Positions 53,024-61,452 of a stretch of 64,000 bases of DNA are shown in pieces. The notes beneath the pieces are model-generated. The model had not been told where the DNA came from. It did not search any database and saw only the letters and a list, made by a program, of their open reading frames with translations. The translations under genes were made by a program, and so were the position numbers. The stretch's first letter is position 1. Each line of letters opens with the position of its first letter. The DNA is from Streptomyces sp. ICBB 8177 (GTDB lineage: Bacteria > Actinomycetota > Actinomycetes > Streptomycetales > Streptomycetaceae): positions 414,727-478,726 of the forward strand of contig NZ_NSKH01000004.1 in assembly GCF_003144095.1 (NCBI RefSeq), read 5' to 3'.

Positions 53024-53428
53024 TCAGTACACGGCGCAGCTGGGCTCGCCGACGTTGTGCCAGCCGCTTCCGTCGGAGTTGGCTGCCCATGCGATGACGT
53101 AGACACGTCCTGCGCCGGTGCCGTGTACGTTGCTCAGAGTGGGGCTCGGGACGTCGCGGGGTCCGCTGACTTTCAGGCCGTTCGGGCCGGTGATCTGGAG
53201 GTGGCCGAAGAAGCCGCTGCCGCTGCCGCTGACGGTGAAGCCGCTGGGGCCGCCACTGATGGAGATGTAGGCGTAGCCGTTGTGGCCGGTGCACGACAGT
53301 GGGTGCAGCGCGGCCGAACGGGCCGAGTGAGCGGCCGGAGCCGCCGTTGCCGCGCCGGCCGCGAGGCCGCAGGCGGCGAGAGCCGCAGCTGTTGTCATGG
53401 CCGCACGCTTTGCGAAGTTCCGGTTCAT
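53024..53428 (-). CDS. Secreted protein of unknown function
   Basis: 134 residues with a Sec signal peptide (AKRAAMTTAAALAACGLAAG then AATAAPA). The mature part is Gly/Ser-rich and beta-type: SCTGHNGYAYISISGGPSGF, FGHLQITGPNGLKVSGPR, YVIAWAANSDGSGWHNVG, with two Cys. It resembles a small secreted beta-sandwich protein without known function. CAGGAGG lies 6 nt before the ATG. Similar small secreted proteins occur at 44934 and 54170, so the region is rich in exported proteins. Confidence 0.72.
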   Translation of the reverse strand: MNRNFAKRAAMTTAAALAACGLAAGAATAAPAAHSARSAALHPLSCTGHNGYAYISISGGPSGFTVSGSGSGFFGHLQITGPNGLKVSGPRDVPSPTLSNVHGTGAGRVYVIAWAANSDGSGWHNVGEPSCAVY

Positions 53429-54169
53429 GTCGTCCTCCTGATCGATGACGCTTCCGTGTCGCACAGAGACCTCGCGCTGAGGTGAGGTCGGGTACGACGC
53501 ATACCGTTGATCCGATGACGTCACACGGGCATCCGTATGACGCCGAGTCCCGATGTCCGGTTGGTCGACACAGGCCAGCGGTGCAGGTCTTGATGCCTGG
53601 GAGCGCAGCCAGGTGCCGAGGAGGAACAGCCTACGGACGGCAAACGGGGCAGGCATTGTAAAAATGCGCATAACGACCGGGGTGCCGCAACCGCAACGAG
53701 GGCATTGCGAAGGGACTCTCAGATGACCCGCAGTGCTCCGGGTCGTCCAAGGCGGGTTGACCGCCCCCCGAGATCGAGGCCTTCCGGCCGCCTGGCCCGG
53801 GCCTGCCGGAGAGGCCATGCCGCGGTGCTCAGCGCATTTGGGCAAGACGGCAGATGGCTGGACCCGGCTGGCAAGGGAACGCGGCACGCCGACGACCGGC
53901 GCCCGCGCCGGTCGTCTCGCCGATGTGGCCTACGGCCGTATCAGCCCGGGGACGAGACCCGGCACGGGACCAGCAACTCTCCGGCGCCGTGCCCCGACAC
54001 TGGTTACCACAGGCTGCCCTGCGGCAGCGACGGGGACTCCGAGGCCGTCAACCGCTCCTGCCGGAGGATACAGATGAGGGCCCCGATCCGTTTCCAGTCC
54101 GGCTTCACCTTCGAGTAGGGCGCCGACTTACGTACTGATAAGCAGAGTGATGCTGCCAGGGCTCCGCGG
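53429..54169. other. Gap of 740 bp
   Basis: It includes the promoter of the minus-strand secreted protein. The remaining frames are not recognisable and have no start signals. Confidence 0.45.
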
Positions 54170-54676
54170 TCAGCGACCGAGGGAGAGTCCCTTGGACGGA
54201 ACCAACCCAGTGGGCACCAGGCCGAGCACACCCTTGGTGCCGATGGGGCGGGACTTGCTGTCGAGCGTGTGGTCCGCAGCGTGGCCCAGCTCCTCCGGCA
54301 GTCGATTCATCACCCCGTCCACGCTGTTGACGACCGGGCCGCCTGCGGGCACCAGTCGGCCGATCTGCTGGGCGGGGACCGTTTGCCACACCGCTACGGC
54401 AGTGTCCGCAGCCGACTCGATCGGTCCGTCGGCCGCCGAGGCGGTGCCGGTTCCGGAGGCCGCGACGAAAACAACGAACGCGGTGGCGCCGAGTGCTTTC
54501 AGGGGTCCTAAGGGCTGTCCCGTAATCCCTTCGAGTGCGGCCTCGCGCCCGCCTGCCCCGTTAACTAAAGCCGTTTTGCGCCGACTTGTCACGTGGCGCC
54601 GAAGGCCACATATGCGGGCAGTGCACCCCGCGCGGAGCCCCTGTCCGAGTTGCGGGACAGCCTTTAGCATCATCAT
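54170..54676 (-). CDS. Secreted protein whose signal peptide carries a 52-codon MITE insertion
   Basis: 168 residues from an ATG triplet at 54676 with AAGGAGAG 8 nt upstream. The first four residues (MMML) are followed by 52 residues encoded by the inserted element (KAVPQLGQGL start, EGITGQPL end), then GPLKALGATAFVVFVAASGT with GTASAAD, a clear signal peptide. Removing the element and one TA copy restores MMMLGPLKALGATAFVVFVA in frame. The mature part (ADTAVAVWQTVPAQQIGRLV) is an unknown small exported protein. With the insert, the signal peptide is internal and export is doubtful. Confidence 0.7.
   Translation of the reverse strand: MMMLKAVPQLGQGLRAGCTARICGLRRHVTSRRKTALVNGAGGREAALEGITGQPLGPLKALGATAFVVFVAASGTGTASAADGPIESAADTAVAVWQTVPAQQIGRLVPAGGPVVNSVDGVMNRLPEELGHAADHTLDSKSRPIGTKGVLGLVPTGLVPSKGLSLGR
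54509..54666. mobile_element. 154-bp MITE-like element with TA duplication
   Basis: The element spans 54511-54664 and is flanked by TA on both sides (54509-54510 and 54665-54666). Terminal inverted repeats AGGGCTGTCCCGTAA and AAGGCTGTCCCGCAA match at 13 of 15. It encodes no transposase. IR and TA target fit elements mobilised by IS5/IS630-type transposases. Confidence 0.75.
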
Positions 54677-55279
54677 CGGAATTCTCTCCTTACGGCAGGG
54701 GCGGGGGACATGTGCAGCAGCACCGCAACCCGCCACGAGAACGAGGGAGCCCCGCGTGGCGACACGGCCTGACGTGTCGTAGAGCTCCTCGGCTGTAGCG
54801 AGCCGATGTCCTGCGCCCCGTCGCCGCTTCCTCGTTTGGGTGCATCTCCGCCTCGACTGAAGGCCAGGCCGGGGGACCGGGGCCGTCGGCCCCTCGATGG
54901 CCTAGCGGCGCCGTACTGCTGCTCGGATCCGAGGCACCCCGACGATGGAATGCGCCGCCGGGTAACCGGTGACAGCAGTCCGGGCCCGTGGCCAGATGGC
55001 AGCGCGGTGTCGCCCATACAGTCCGGGTTCCGATGGGAGTGCCGTGAGGATCGTCGTCATCAACCAGCGGGGCTGGCTGCGGCAACGCGGGTGGAGGATG
55101 GGGTGCTGGTAGCGCCCCTCTTGAGGCATGTACCTGACGTTGCGCCACGGGACGCCGCCGCTTCTGAGGTTGCGCCCCAAAGGGCAGCGAACAGTGCCCC
55201 TTCTGCCCTTGCGATCGACCACGCTTGCCACCTAAAGATGTATCGTAGGCACTTTACGTTTACCAGAAGGTTTCGTCGC
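54677..55279. other. Gap of 600 bp
   Basis: Promoter side of both flanking genes. Base composition falls toward the right end (AT-richer around 55220-55280). No gene recognised. Confidence 0.45.
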
Positions 55280-56029
55280 ATGTATGCACACGATCCAGGC
55301 AAGACTCCGGATAGGACGAAACCTCGGCCTCCCACTTCTCGCACCCCCTCGAGCGCTCTGAATCCGCCGGCACTCACTCACGTTGCCCCTCTCACGCCCG
55401 GTGCTGTGACGGCACTCCAGCAGAGCGCTGGAAATGCGGCCGTTGCGCGCGCCCTGCAGCGGCAGACGCAGAACGTGGGCCATGGACAATCCGCTTCCGC
55501 TCGGCCCGCCTTCGGCGCGAGCCTGCAGCGCTCTCCGGACCGGGAACAGCACTCCCCGGAATACACCCATGTCGCTGTCGACAAGCAAGGCGCTGGCCTC
55601 GACCAGCTACGCCTCTCGCTCAACACGAACGGCCTCAAGACAGCCGCGAGCCTTGACATGAAGCTTTCTGAAGGCAGCGAAAAAATGGGGCACCACCAGC
55701 ACGTCTTCATGTGGGATGCCACGGTCAAGGGGATCAAGGGAGTTTCGGGAATCGTTAGGGGTGTCGGATCGGAAAGCGCCGTCAACGTGAAAATCCGAAT
55801 GCTGGATTTGAGTGAACCAGGATTGTTCTCGCAAGGCACCTTGAAGGGCGACCAGCCCACGGGACTGGGCGGCAGGTCGACGAACGGCGCGTGGGCTCAC
55901 GAGGGCGACATCCCTCGCAAGTACCTTTTCATCGAGGGACTCGATCAACCTGATCAGCCCGGCTTCAAGGACTGGCTCGCTGGTAAGGGGTGGCCGGACG
56001 GCCACGCTGAATTGTTCAAGCGGGCCTGA
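55280..56029 (+). CDS. eCIS-effector-like protein (N-terminal leader motif)
   Basis: 249 residues. Residues ~45-65 read LTPGAVTALQQSAGNAAVAR followed by ALQRQ, the leader-type motif seen in effectors and tape-like proteins of extracellular contractile injection systems (eCIS), often in front of DUF4157. The next ~40 residues are Gln/Ser-rich, and the last ~150 (YTHVAVDKQGAGLDQLRLSL, GHHQHVFMWDATVKGIKGVS, GAWAHEGDIPRKYLFIEG) form an unknown compact domain, perhaps the toxin. No eCIS structural genes are nearby. Codon use is less GC-biased than its neighbours, suggesting transfer. AGAAGG precedes the ATG. Confidence 0.6.
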   Translation: MYAHDPGKTPDRTKPRPPTSRTPSSALNPPALTHVAPLTPGAVTALQQSAGNAAVARALQRQTQNVGHGQSASARPAFGASLQRSPDREQHSPEYTHVAVDKQGAGLDQLRLSLNTNGLKTAASLDMKLSEGSEKMGHHQHVFMWDATVKGIKGVSGIVRGVGSESAVNVKIRMLDLSEPGLFSQGTLKGDQPTGLGGRSTNGAWAHEGDIPRKYLFIEGLDQPDQPGFKDWLAGKGWPDGHAELFKRA

Positions 56030-56382
56030 TTTCTCCGACCGGTTTTGGTTCGCCGCTGAGCCCCCGGATGTGGGAGCTGTCGATCACCCGCCCGCGACAT
56101 GTCCAGCCGGTCAGCGGATCGCAGCTCGGCCGGCAGCACCTCGTGCAGGCGCTGCCAGTCCCCGGCGTTGTTCCAGCCCCGCAGCCTGGGCCAGCAGGTC
56201 ATGCCCGAGCCGAAACCAAGCTCGACGGGCAGCAGCCATTCCCACAGGATACCCGTGTAGAGGACGAACAGGATGCCGCACAGCACCTTGCGATCATCCA
56301 GAGCCTTCCGGCCCGGATGCCGATGCCGGGACTGCCGGAGAGGCAGCAACGGCTCGATCCGAGACCACAACTCGTCGTTCAC
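56030..56382 (-). mobile_element. IS5-family transposase, N-terminal fragment
   Basis: From GTG 56382 the minus strand reads NDELWSRIEPLLPLRQSRHR, then HPGRKALDDRKVLCGILFVL and YTGILWEWLLPVELGFGSGM, followed by HEVLPAELRSADRLDMSRA and a frameshift before the first Asp of the DDE triad. This is an IS5-type transposase that ends abruptly near the eCIS-like gene. The catalytic part is missing, so it is inactive. Confidence 0.78.
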
Positions 56383-56582
56383 CAGCCACGGTTGGAGATC
56401 GCGCTTCCTCGTACCCGAACAACCGAGTCGGCCAGCCGGAGGTCACAGCCCAACCGCATTCCGTTAGGAACTCTACGCACTGCCCGTCGCTCTCGACAGA
56501 CTGTGCATCGCCGTCAGCGGCGCGCCCTGCGCATGTGCGTTATCTTTTTGTTGTAGCGAAACCTCTCTCGAGGAGGCGCGCC

Positions 56583-57362
56583 ATGGCAACGGAGAAGGCC
56601 CCGGCGCCCGCCCTGGCTTACGATATGGAGGGGAGCGGTACACCGGTCGTCTTTCTGCATGGGCTGACGTTTGACCGTCGCGTCTGGAGGCCGATCACCC
56701 AGCGACTGGACGGCTCGATCCGCAGTATCGCCATCGACCTGCCAGCGCACGGTGACAGCGGAGGGGAACCGACAGACCTGGAAGGTGTCGCTCGGCAGCT
56801 TCGCCAGTTGCTGGATTCGCTGAGCGTCGAGCGCCCTGTTGTTGTGGGGCACTCCATGTCGGCTGGTCTCGCGGCGCTGTACGCGTCCGCCCACCCCGTG
56901 CGCGGCTTGGTTCTGGTCGATCAGGCGACCGAGGTCCTCCCCTTCGCGCAGATGCTCCACCAGATCGCTCCCATGCTGCGGGGCCCTGCCTTCTGGCAGG
57001 TGTGGCAGAGGTTCGAAGACAGCCTCGGACTCGACCGTATTCCGGAACCGACCCGCACGCTGGTGCTGGAGACGCACGTGGTCAAGCAGGATGTGGTGCT
57101 CGGCTATTGGGCTCAGGTCCTGGAGACCGAACCGGCCGACCTGCAGGCGTGGATCGACGGTGCGACGACCGGCATAGAAACTCCATGCCTCGCAGTGTTC
57201 GGACGGCCGGCAACGGATGGCGAACGCCAACGACTTGGCCGGCTACCGGACACGGAAGTCGAGGAGTGGTCGGGTGGTGGGCATTTCGTCCACCTCGTGG
57301 ACCCTGGACGGTTCGCCAGGAGACTTCGCGTGTTCGTCGAGCACTGCGATCAGCCCGACTGA
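56583..57362 (+). CDS. Alpha/beta-hydrolase
   Basis: 259 residues. VVFLHGLTFDRRVW is the oxyanion block, the nucleophile is in VVVGHSMSAGLAA, and the His in SGGGHFVHLV. DLPAHGDSGGEP is the usual family loop. A small ester, lactone or haloacid is the likely substrate; not resolvable. GAGGAGG lies 8 nt before the ATG. The 5' side carries IS debris, and the gene is isolated. Confidence 0.88.
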   Translation: MATEKAPAPALAYDMEGSGTPVVFLHGLTFDRRVWRPITQRLDGSIRSIAIDLPAHGDSGGEPTDLEGVARQLRQLLDSLSVERPVVVGHSMSAGLAALYASAHPVRGLVLVDQATEVLPFAQMLHQIAPMLRGPAFWQVWQRFEDSLGLDRIPEPTRTLVLETHVVKQDVVLGYWAQVLETEPADLQAWIDGATTGIETPCLAVFGRPATDGERQRLGRLPDTEVEEWSGGGHFVHLVDPGRFARRLRVFVEHCDQPD

Positions 57363-58017
57363 CGTGCGCTCCTGAAACGCGCCAGGTTCGACAATTCCGA
57401 GGAGACTCGAGGCGGGGATCAGCGAGACCACTCCCGGCCGTCCGGAGGATCGAGCACACCATCGAGTAACTCGAAATGGTCGTTTCCTGTCACAGCTTCG
57501 CGGCCACCCTTTGGCGGCCGGTCTCCCAGATGCGGGGGCAGGAGTTTACCGACGACGAGCGCGAGACTGTGCGCGCGCGGATCGGCCTTGTCCGGGTGGC
57601 GTGGGAACGGCTGAAAGAGCCCTCAAGAACGGCGATTTCACTCTGGAAGAGCTTCGACCCAGCTCCTCAAGGACGAGTGGCGGTGGTCCGTCGCACCGGT
57701 CGGCCGCTGGATGAGCACTACGGTGACCTGGCCCGCGTCGCGCTGATGAAAGCCAGGCCGGCCGGCCTGCCTGCGCACCGTCCAGCTTGTTGCCGCCACC
57801 TGGTTGAAGAAGTTCCAGGGTTGAGAACGGCATTCGGGCCTTTGCGCTGTGGGCGCTGCGGAGGAACCTCGTCGCGCTGACGGGGGAACCGGCCGCTGCT
57901 GGGCCACCGCCGACCTCATCGAGTCCTGAAAGGGCCCGAATTCGTCATGGGCTTCACCATCAGGTTCACCTCGGTCGTCATCGGGGAGGCGGTTGCCGGC
58001 GGTGGTGCTGCTGCACA
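57363..58017. other. Gap of 650 bp with a broken frame
   Basis: Fragments FTDDERETVRARIGLVRVAW (one frame) and ALKNGDFTLEELR (another) follow each other near 57545-57660, so a small gene has decayed here. The family is not recognised. Confidence 0.4.
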
Positions 58018-58080
58018 CCGGTGCCATGGGGGGGCACCTGCCGGAGAGAAGGGCGCAGGTCGTCCCCCCCATGGCACCGG
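58018..58080 (-). terminator. Strong terminator of the P450 operon
   Basis: CCGGTGCCATGGGGGGG (58018-58034) pairs perfectly with 58064-58080, with an inner ACCTG/CAGGT stem. It begins 3 nt after the P450 stop on the minus strand. Confidence 0.85.
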
Positions 58081-58083
58081 GCG

Positions 58084-59280
58084 CTACCAGAGAACGGGCA
58101 GGCGCTCCGGGATGCGTTTCATGAAGCGCGTGCGCCATACCAGTTGATCGATGGGTACCGCGAGCTCGAGATGGGGCATGTGCTCCAGGATCGTGTTGAG
58201 TGCGATCTCGGCGTGTTTACGCCCCAGGGCCGTGGCCGGGCAGTAGTGGGAACCGCCGCCGAACGACAGATGGTCGGCGGCGTTCTCGCGGTGGATGTCG
58301 ATGATGTCGGGGTCGACGAAGTGCTCGGGATCGAAATTCGCCCCTTCGACGAGCACCAGGACCAGTTCCCCGGCCTCGACCTCCACCTCTCCCAGCCGCA
58401 CGTTTTCCGTGGCCAATCGCGGCAGGGCGTCCCCGATGGACAGGTTCACCCGCAGAATCTCGTGCAGCGCCTTCTCCGTCAGGCGCGGATCGTCCCGCAG
58501 GGCCACCCGCAGTTCCGGGTGCGTCAGCAGCGTCACGAGGGACATGGTGAGGAAACCACTGGTGGAGATCACGCCGGCGCCGAACATCGTCACGCCGACC
58601 GTGGCCAGCATCTCGTCCGTCACGTGGCCGTACGCCGGATCTTTCCGCAACACCGCGAGATCTCTCATGAGGCCCGTGGTGTCCGGATGGTCCAGCAGTT
58701 CCTTCATCCGTCCGATGTCGCGGTCCCAGTTCACCCTCGCCCCCGCGATCGGGCATGCGGAGTTCATGAACGCGATGTCGAGGGAGCGGTGGAAATGCCG
58801 CGCCTCGTCCTGTGGGATGCCGAGGATATGGCAGTGCAGCGCCGCGGAGAACGGGTCGCAGAACTGCCCCCTCAGGTCCAGTGTCGGTCCCTCGGCCATC
58901 GAAAGCCGAAGAAGGCGTTCCGCTTCGGTCCGCATCCAGTCGGTCAGGCCCGCCGCCTTCGGACTCAGAGCCTTCAGTACCGCCTTGCGCAGCCCCGCAC
59001 CCGTGATGTTGCCCATGTTGTTGACCACCTCGGGCGGGATCGTCAACGCGTACTGGCGTGGCACCCCTGGCGCCGAGGTGTCCTTGAGGGAAAAACGGTC
59101 GTCGTCGAGCACTTGTCTGGCCAGGCGGTAGGACGACACCAGCCAGGCCTCGTCCCCGGCGATGGTGCGCACCCGTCGGACGGGCGTTCTCTCTCGTAGT
59201 TCCGCGACCTTCGGTGGTACTTCGGTGCCGACGGGGGAGAACGGGAAGTCGATCAGGTCAGGCCGCGCCGCTGTGGTCAT
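58084..59280 (-). CDS. Cytochrome P450, CYP121-like (probable mycocyclosin-type synthase)
   Basis: 398 residues. The heme Cys is C347 in FGGGSHYCPATALGR, ExxR is EILRV, and the I-helix reads FGAGVISTSGFLTMSL, lacking the usual acid-Thr pair exactly as I recall for M. tuberculosis CYP121. Further CYP121-type blocks are GELVLVLVEGANFDPEHF and the C-terminal PIDQLVWRTRF with KRIPERLPVLW, including the substrate-contacting Arg of WRTR. CYP121 couples the two Tyr rings of cyclo(Tyr-Tyr). The ATG has GAAGGAGGG 5 nt upstream and overlaps the cyclodipeptide synthase gene by 23 nt. Confidence 0.92.
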   Translation of the reverse strand: MTTAARPDLIDFPFSPVGTEVPPKVAELRERTPVRRVRTIAGDEAWLVSSYRLARQVLDDDRFSLKDTSAPGVPRQYALTIPPEVVNNMGNITGAGLRKAVLKALSPKAAGLTDWMRTEAERLLRLSMAEGPTLDLRGQFCDPFSAALHCHILGIPQDEARHFHRSLDIAFMNSACPIAGARVNWDRDIGRMKELLDHPDTTGLMRDLAVLRKDPAYGHVTDEMLATVGVTMFGAGVISTSGFLTMSLVTLLTHPELRVALRDDPRLTEKALHEILRVNLSIGDALPRLATENVRLGEVEVEAGELVLVLVEGANFDPEHFVDPDIIDIHRENAADHLSFGGGSHYCPATALGRKHAEIALNTILEHMPHLELAVPIDQLVWRTRFMKRIPERLPVLW

Positions 59281-59989
59281 CGTGCCCTCCTTCGGTCTCG
59301 GCTGGTGTGACGACGGCGTGGCCCTGGTTGCGGGAGGCACGTAACCCCGCGCCCCGGGAGTACAGCAGCTCTGCCATCGGCAGCAGTTGGTGATAGCAGT
59401 TGAGTGAGGACGGAACCCCCAGGATCGCCGGGGTGTCGAGGAACAGTGGCGCCTCGGCGAGCACGTACTGGAGGCACACGGCCCGCTGCGCCTCGTCGGC
59501 GGCTTCACCGGTCGTGGAAGTCAGGAAGGTGGACACCAGGGCCTCGCAGGCGCCCCGGAACTCCTGGTCGGTGGCCAGCAGGCTCTGGAGACGGTCGTGA
59601 ATCTCGCGGTAGGCGTCGTTGTCCCGGAACACCGACATGGGCTGCCAGGTCAGGCGCTCGCCCCCTGGGTCGGCCTGGGCACAGGCGTTGGATACCTTCG
59701 CCCGTACTCCACGCAGGTTCTTCGTCGCCTTCTGCCGCGCCTGGACCGGCGGATAGCCGCAGGCTTCGTGCATCTCCGCGACGAACAGGTCGGTGTAGAC
59801 GAAGTCGACCCGGTCGAAGTGAGCCAGTCCCCATGCCGCGAGATCGTGCAGGCGTTCGGCTGAAAAGTAGCTGTTCCCGGGGGATACGCCGATGACTGCG
59901 TGCGCGGCCTCGTCGTGAATGACAGCGCAGTGTGGGGTATACGGTGCAACCTTGAATTTCTTGGCCACCAGCGAAAGAGCTGTGGTCAC
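59258..59989 (-). CDS. Cyclodipeptide synthase (NYH type)
   Basis: 243 residues from the GTG at 59989 (GGAGG 9 nt upstream); the ATG at 59998 touches that site and is unlikely. AVIGVSPGNSYFS holds the nucleophilic Ser (S36) and Asn three residues later, QYVLAEAP the Tyr/Glu pair, and NCYHQL the YH pair, so the NYH subfamily is indicated. FVYTDLFVAEMHEACGY and ATKNLRGVRAKVSNAC are tRNA-facing blocks. It makes a diketopiperazine from two aminoacyl-tRNAs; with a CYP121-like partner, cyclo(Tyr-Tyr) is the expected product. Confidence 0.92.
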   Translation of the reverse strand: MTTALSLVAKKFKVAPYTPHCAVIHDEAAHAVIGVSPGNSYFSAERLHDLAAWGLAHFDRVDFVYTDLFVAEMHEACGYPPVQARQKATKNLRGVRAKVSNACAQADPGGERLTWQPMSVFRDNDAYREIHDRLQSLLATDQEFRGACEALVSTFLTSTTGEAADEAQRAVCLQYVLAEAPLFLDTPAILGVPSSLNCYHQLLPMAELLYSRGAGLRASRNQGHAVVTPAETEGGHDDHSGAA

Positions 59990-60281
59990 GGGAGTCATCC
60001 TCCGCGTACGGCAAGTCCCAGCGGAGCCCAGCGCTCCGGGTGTGGCCGTACACCGCCATCACCCTACCGGCGCGGGTCCGCCGAAAACCGGACCTCCTGA
60101 CAGGTGATCGTTCTTTGACCGGAAAGCGTCAGCCGTTCGGGGGCCCGGAGCAGCCGGATGTCGCTTGGCCGGAAGGTGTCGCAGACGCGCAGGGCAGAGT
60201 GCCGCGCCGTGAACGCCCGGCGGTGCAGCGAACGTTGGAGTCGACGCCGAGGAATGCCGCGCACTGGCCGACGGGGCGGCG

Positions 60282-60509
60282 TCAAGCGCGGGTGGTGAGG
60301 CGCGGGCTCCCGTCGACGGTGACCACCTTGAGGCGGGCGTGCAGTTCGGTCAGGCGCAACTGTTCGAGGTCTCCGGGCACGTCAAGGGTGGCGATGGACT
60401 GTCCCGGGCCGGGGTGGTAGGCGCTATGGCCCTGATGCTCAGGCTCCTTCCGTGTCCCGGACAAAGACGCGATGCTGCCGTCGGCGTCGTAGAGGACGTG
60501 AACCTGCAT
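60282..60509 (-). CDS. Small hypothetical protein near the CDPS operon
   Basis: 75 residues from an ATG at 60509 with TGGAGGCAGC just upstream. MQVHVLYDADGSIASLSGTR and LTELHARLKVVTVDGSPRLT give a small mixed alpha/beta protein without Cys. It starts 12 nt after the next gene on the same strand, so the two form an operon. Family unknown. It lies 292 bp upstream of the cyclodipeptide synthase start; that gap shows no gene. Confidence 0.6.
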   Translation of the reverse strand: MQVHVLYDADGSIASLSGTRKEPEHQGHSAYHPGPGQSIATLDVPGDLEQLRLTELHARLKVVTVDGSPRLTTRA

Positions 60510-60521
60510 GTGCTGCCTCCA

Positions 60522-60812
60522 CTAATTGGCCGCAGGAACCATGGCGATGGTGGGCCATACCTCGGCGATGGTGGTGCCGGGGTTCTTCCAGGTCACCCAC
60601 AACTCCACGAGGTTGGTGTCATTGTTCCAGCGCTGGTACTCCGCGACGATCTGGACCATGGACGAGGGTGGATCCTGATTGTCCGGGCAGCCGGCCATGC
60701 GGTGCCAGTTGCCGGCCTGGAGCCGGGAGTCCCACCAGTAGTACTGCGTCAGTTGAGCTCCGGGCCCCAACGTGAACGACGGGGCACGGGCAAAGTCGGC
60801 GTTGAATCCCAC
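60522..60812 (-). CDS. Small hypothetical protein, beta-rich
   Basis: 96 residues from a GTG at 60812 with AAAGGGA 8 nt upstream. The sequence (MGFNADFARAPSFTLGPGAQ, YYWWDSRLQAGNWHRMAGCP, VELWVTWKNPGTTIAEVWPT) is rich in Trp, Tyr and Thr and looks like a small beta sandwich, perhaps carbohydrate-binding. There is no signal peptide. Its partner gene follows after 12 nt. Unrecognised family. Confidence 0.62.
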   Translation of the reverse strand: MGFNADFARAPSFTLGPGAQLTQYYWWDSRLQAGNWHRMAGCPDNQDPPSSMVQIVAEYQRWNNDTNLVELWVTWKNPGTTIAEVWPTIAMVPAAN

Positions 60813-61452
60813 GGACCATCCCTTTGGTTACAGCACGAGCGGAAGGGCTGACTGGCTTCGAACCATCGCAGCATGCCGGGGCTCCGCCGCATAGCGTCCC
60901 GGCCCGACAACGGTTCACGATTCACTCCGCTGCCGCTCTCGTCGCCGCCGTCCGCGAAGCGCTGCGCCGCCACCACCCCGGGGGCCACGCAGGTCCAGGT
61001 GCTCCAGCGGCTGGTGGGCCTCCGCGTCCAGCAGCCATCGCCCATGCCGAACCCACGCCCGCTCCCACCGCGGCGCGAACCACACCGCCCGAAGATCACG
61101 CAACGGCCGCCGGTGTACCCCCCTCAGCGGATCCCTTTCTCGCTGCGGATGCGGTGCGGATGCGTTCCCCGGCTCCGGGCGGCCAGGATGTCGAGATGGC
61201 GTGCGTTGGTGTCGCGCCAGCGCAGGTAGGCAAGCCTGCGGATCTTGAACCGGCTCTGCCACCGCGTCCCCACTGCCAGATCACCGACGCACCGCCCACC
61301 GGATCCTCGACGAGCTGGAGCAAGCCGGCTACCTCACTCCCGGCAGTCTGGGCACCGTGACGCGTTCCCGCGTCCCGGATGGATGCCCCGCCGCCCGCAA
61401 GTCGGCGGCTCTCGAAGTGGGCTGTGTGTGCGGTGCGGCCTCAACCGCGCAT
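60813..61452. other. Gap with a winged-helix remnant
   Basis: 640 bp. A plus-strand piece near 61285-61345 reads DHRRTAHRILDELEQAGYLT, a winged-helix segment, but flanking frames disagree. No intact gene. Confidence 0.4.
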
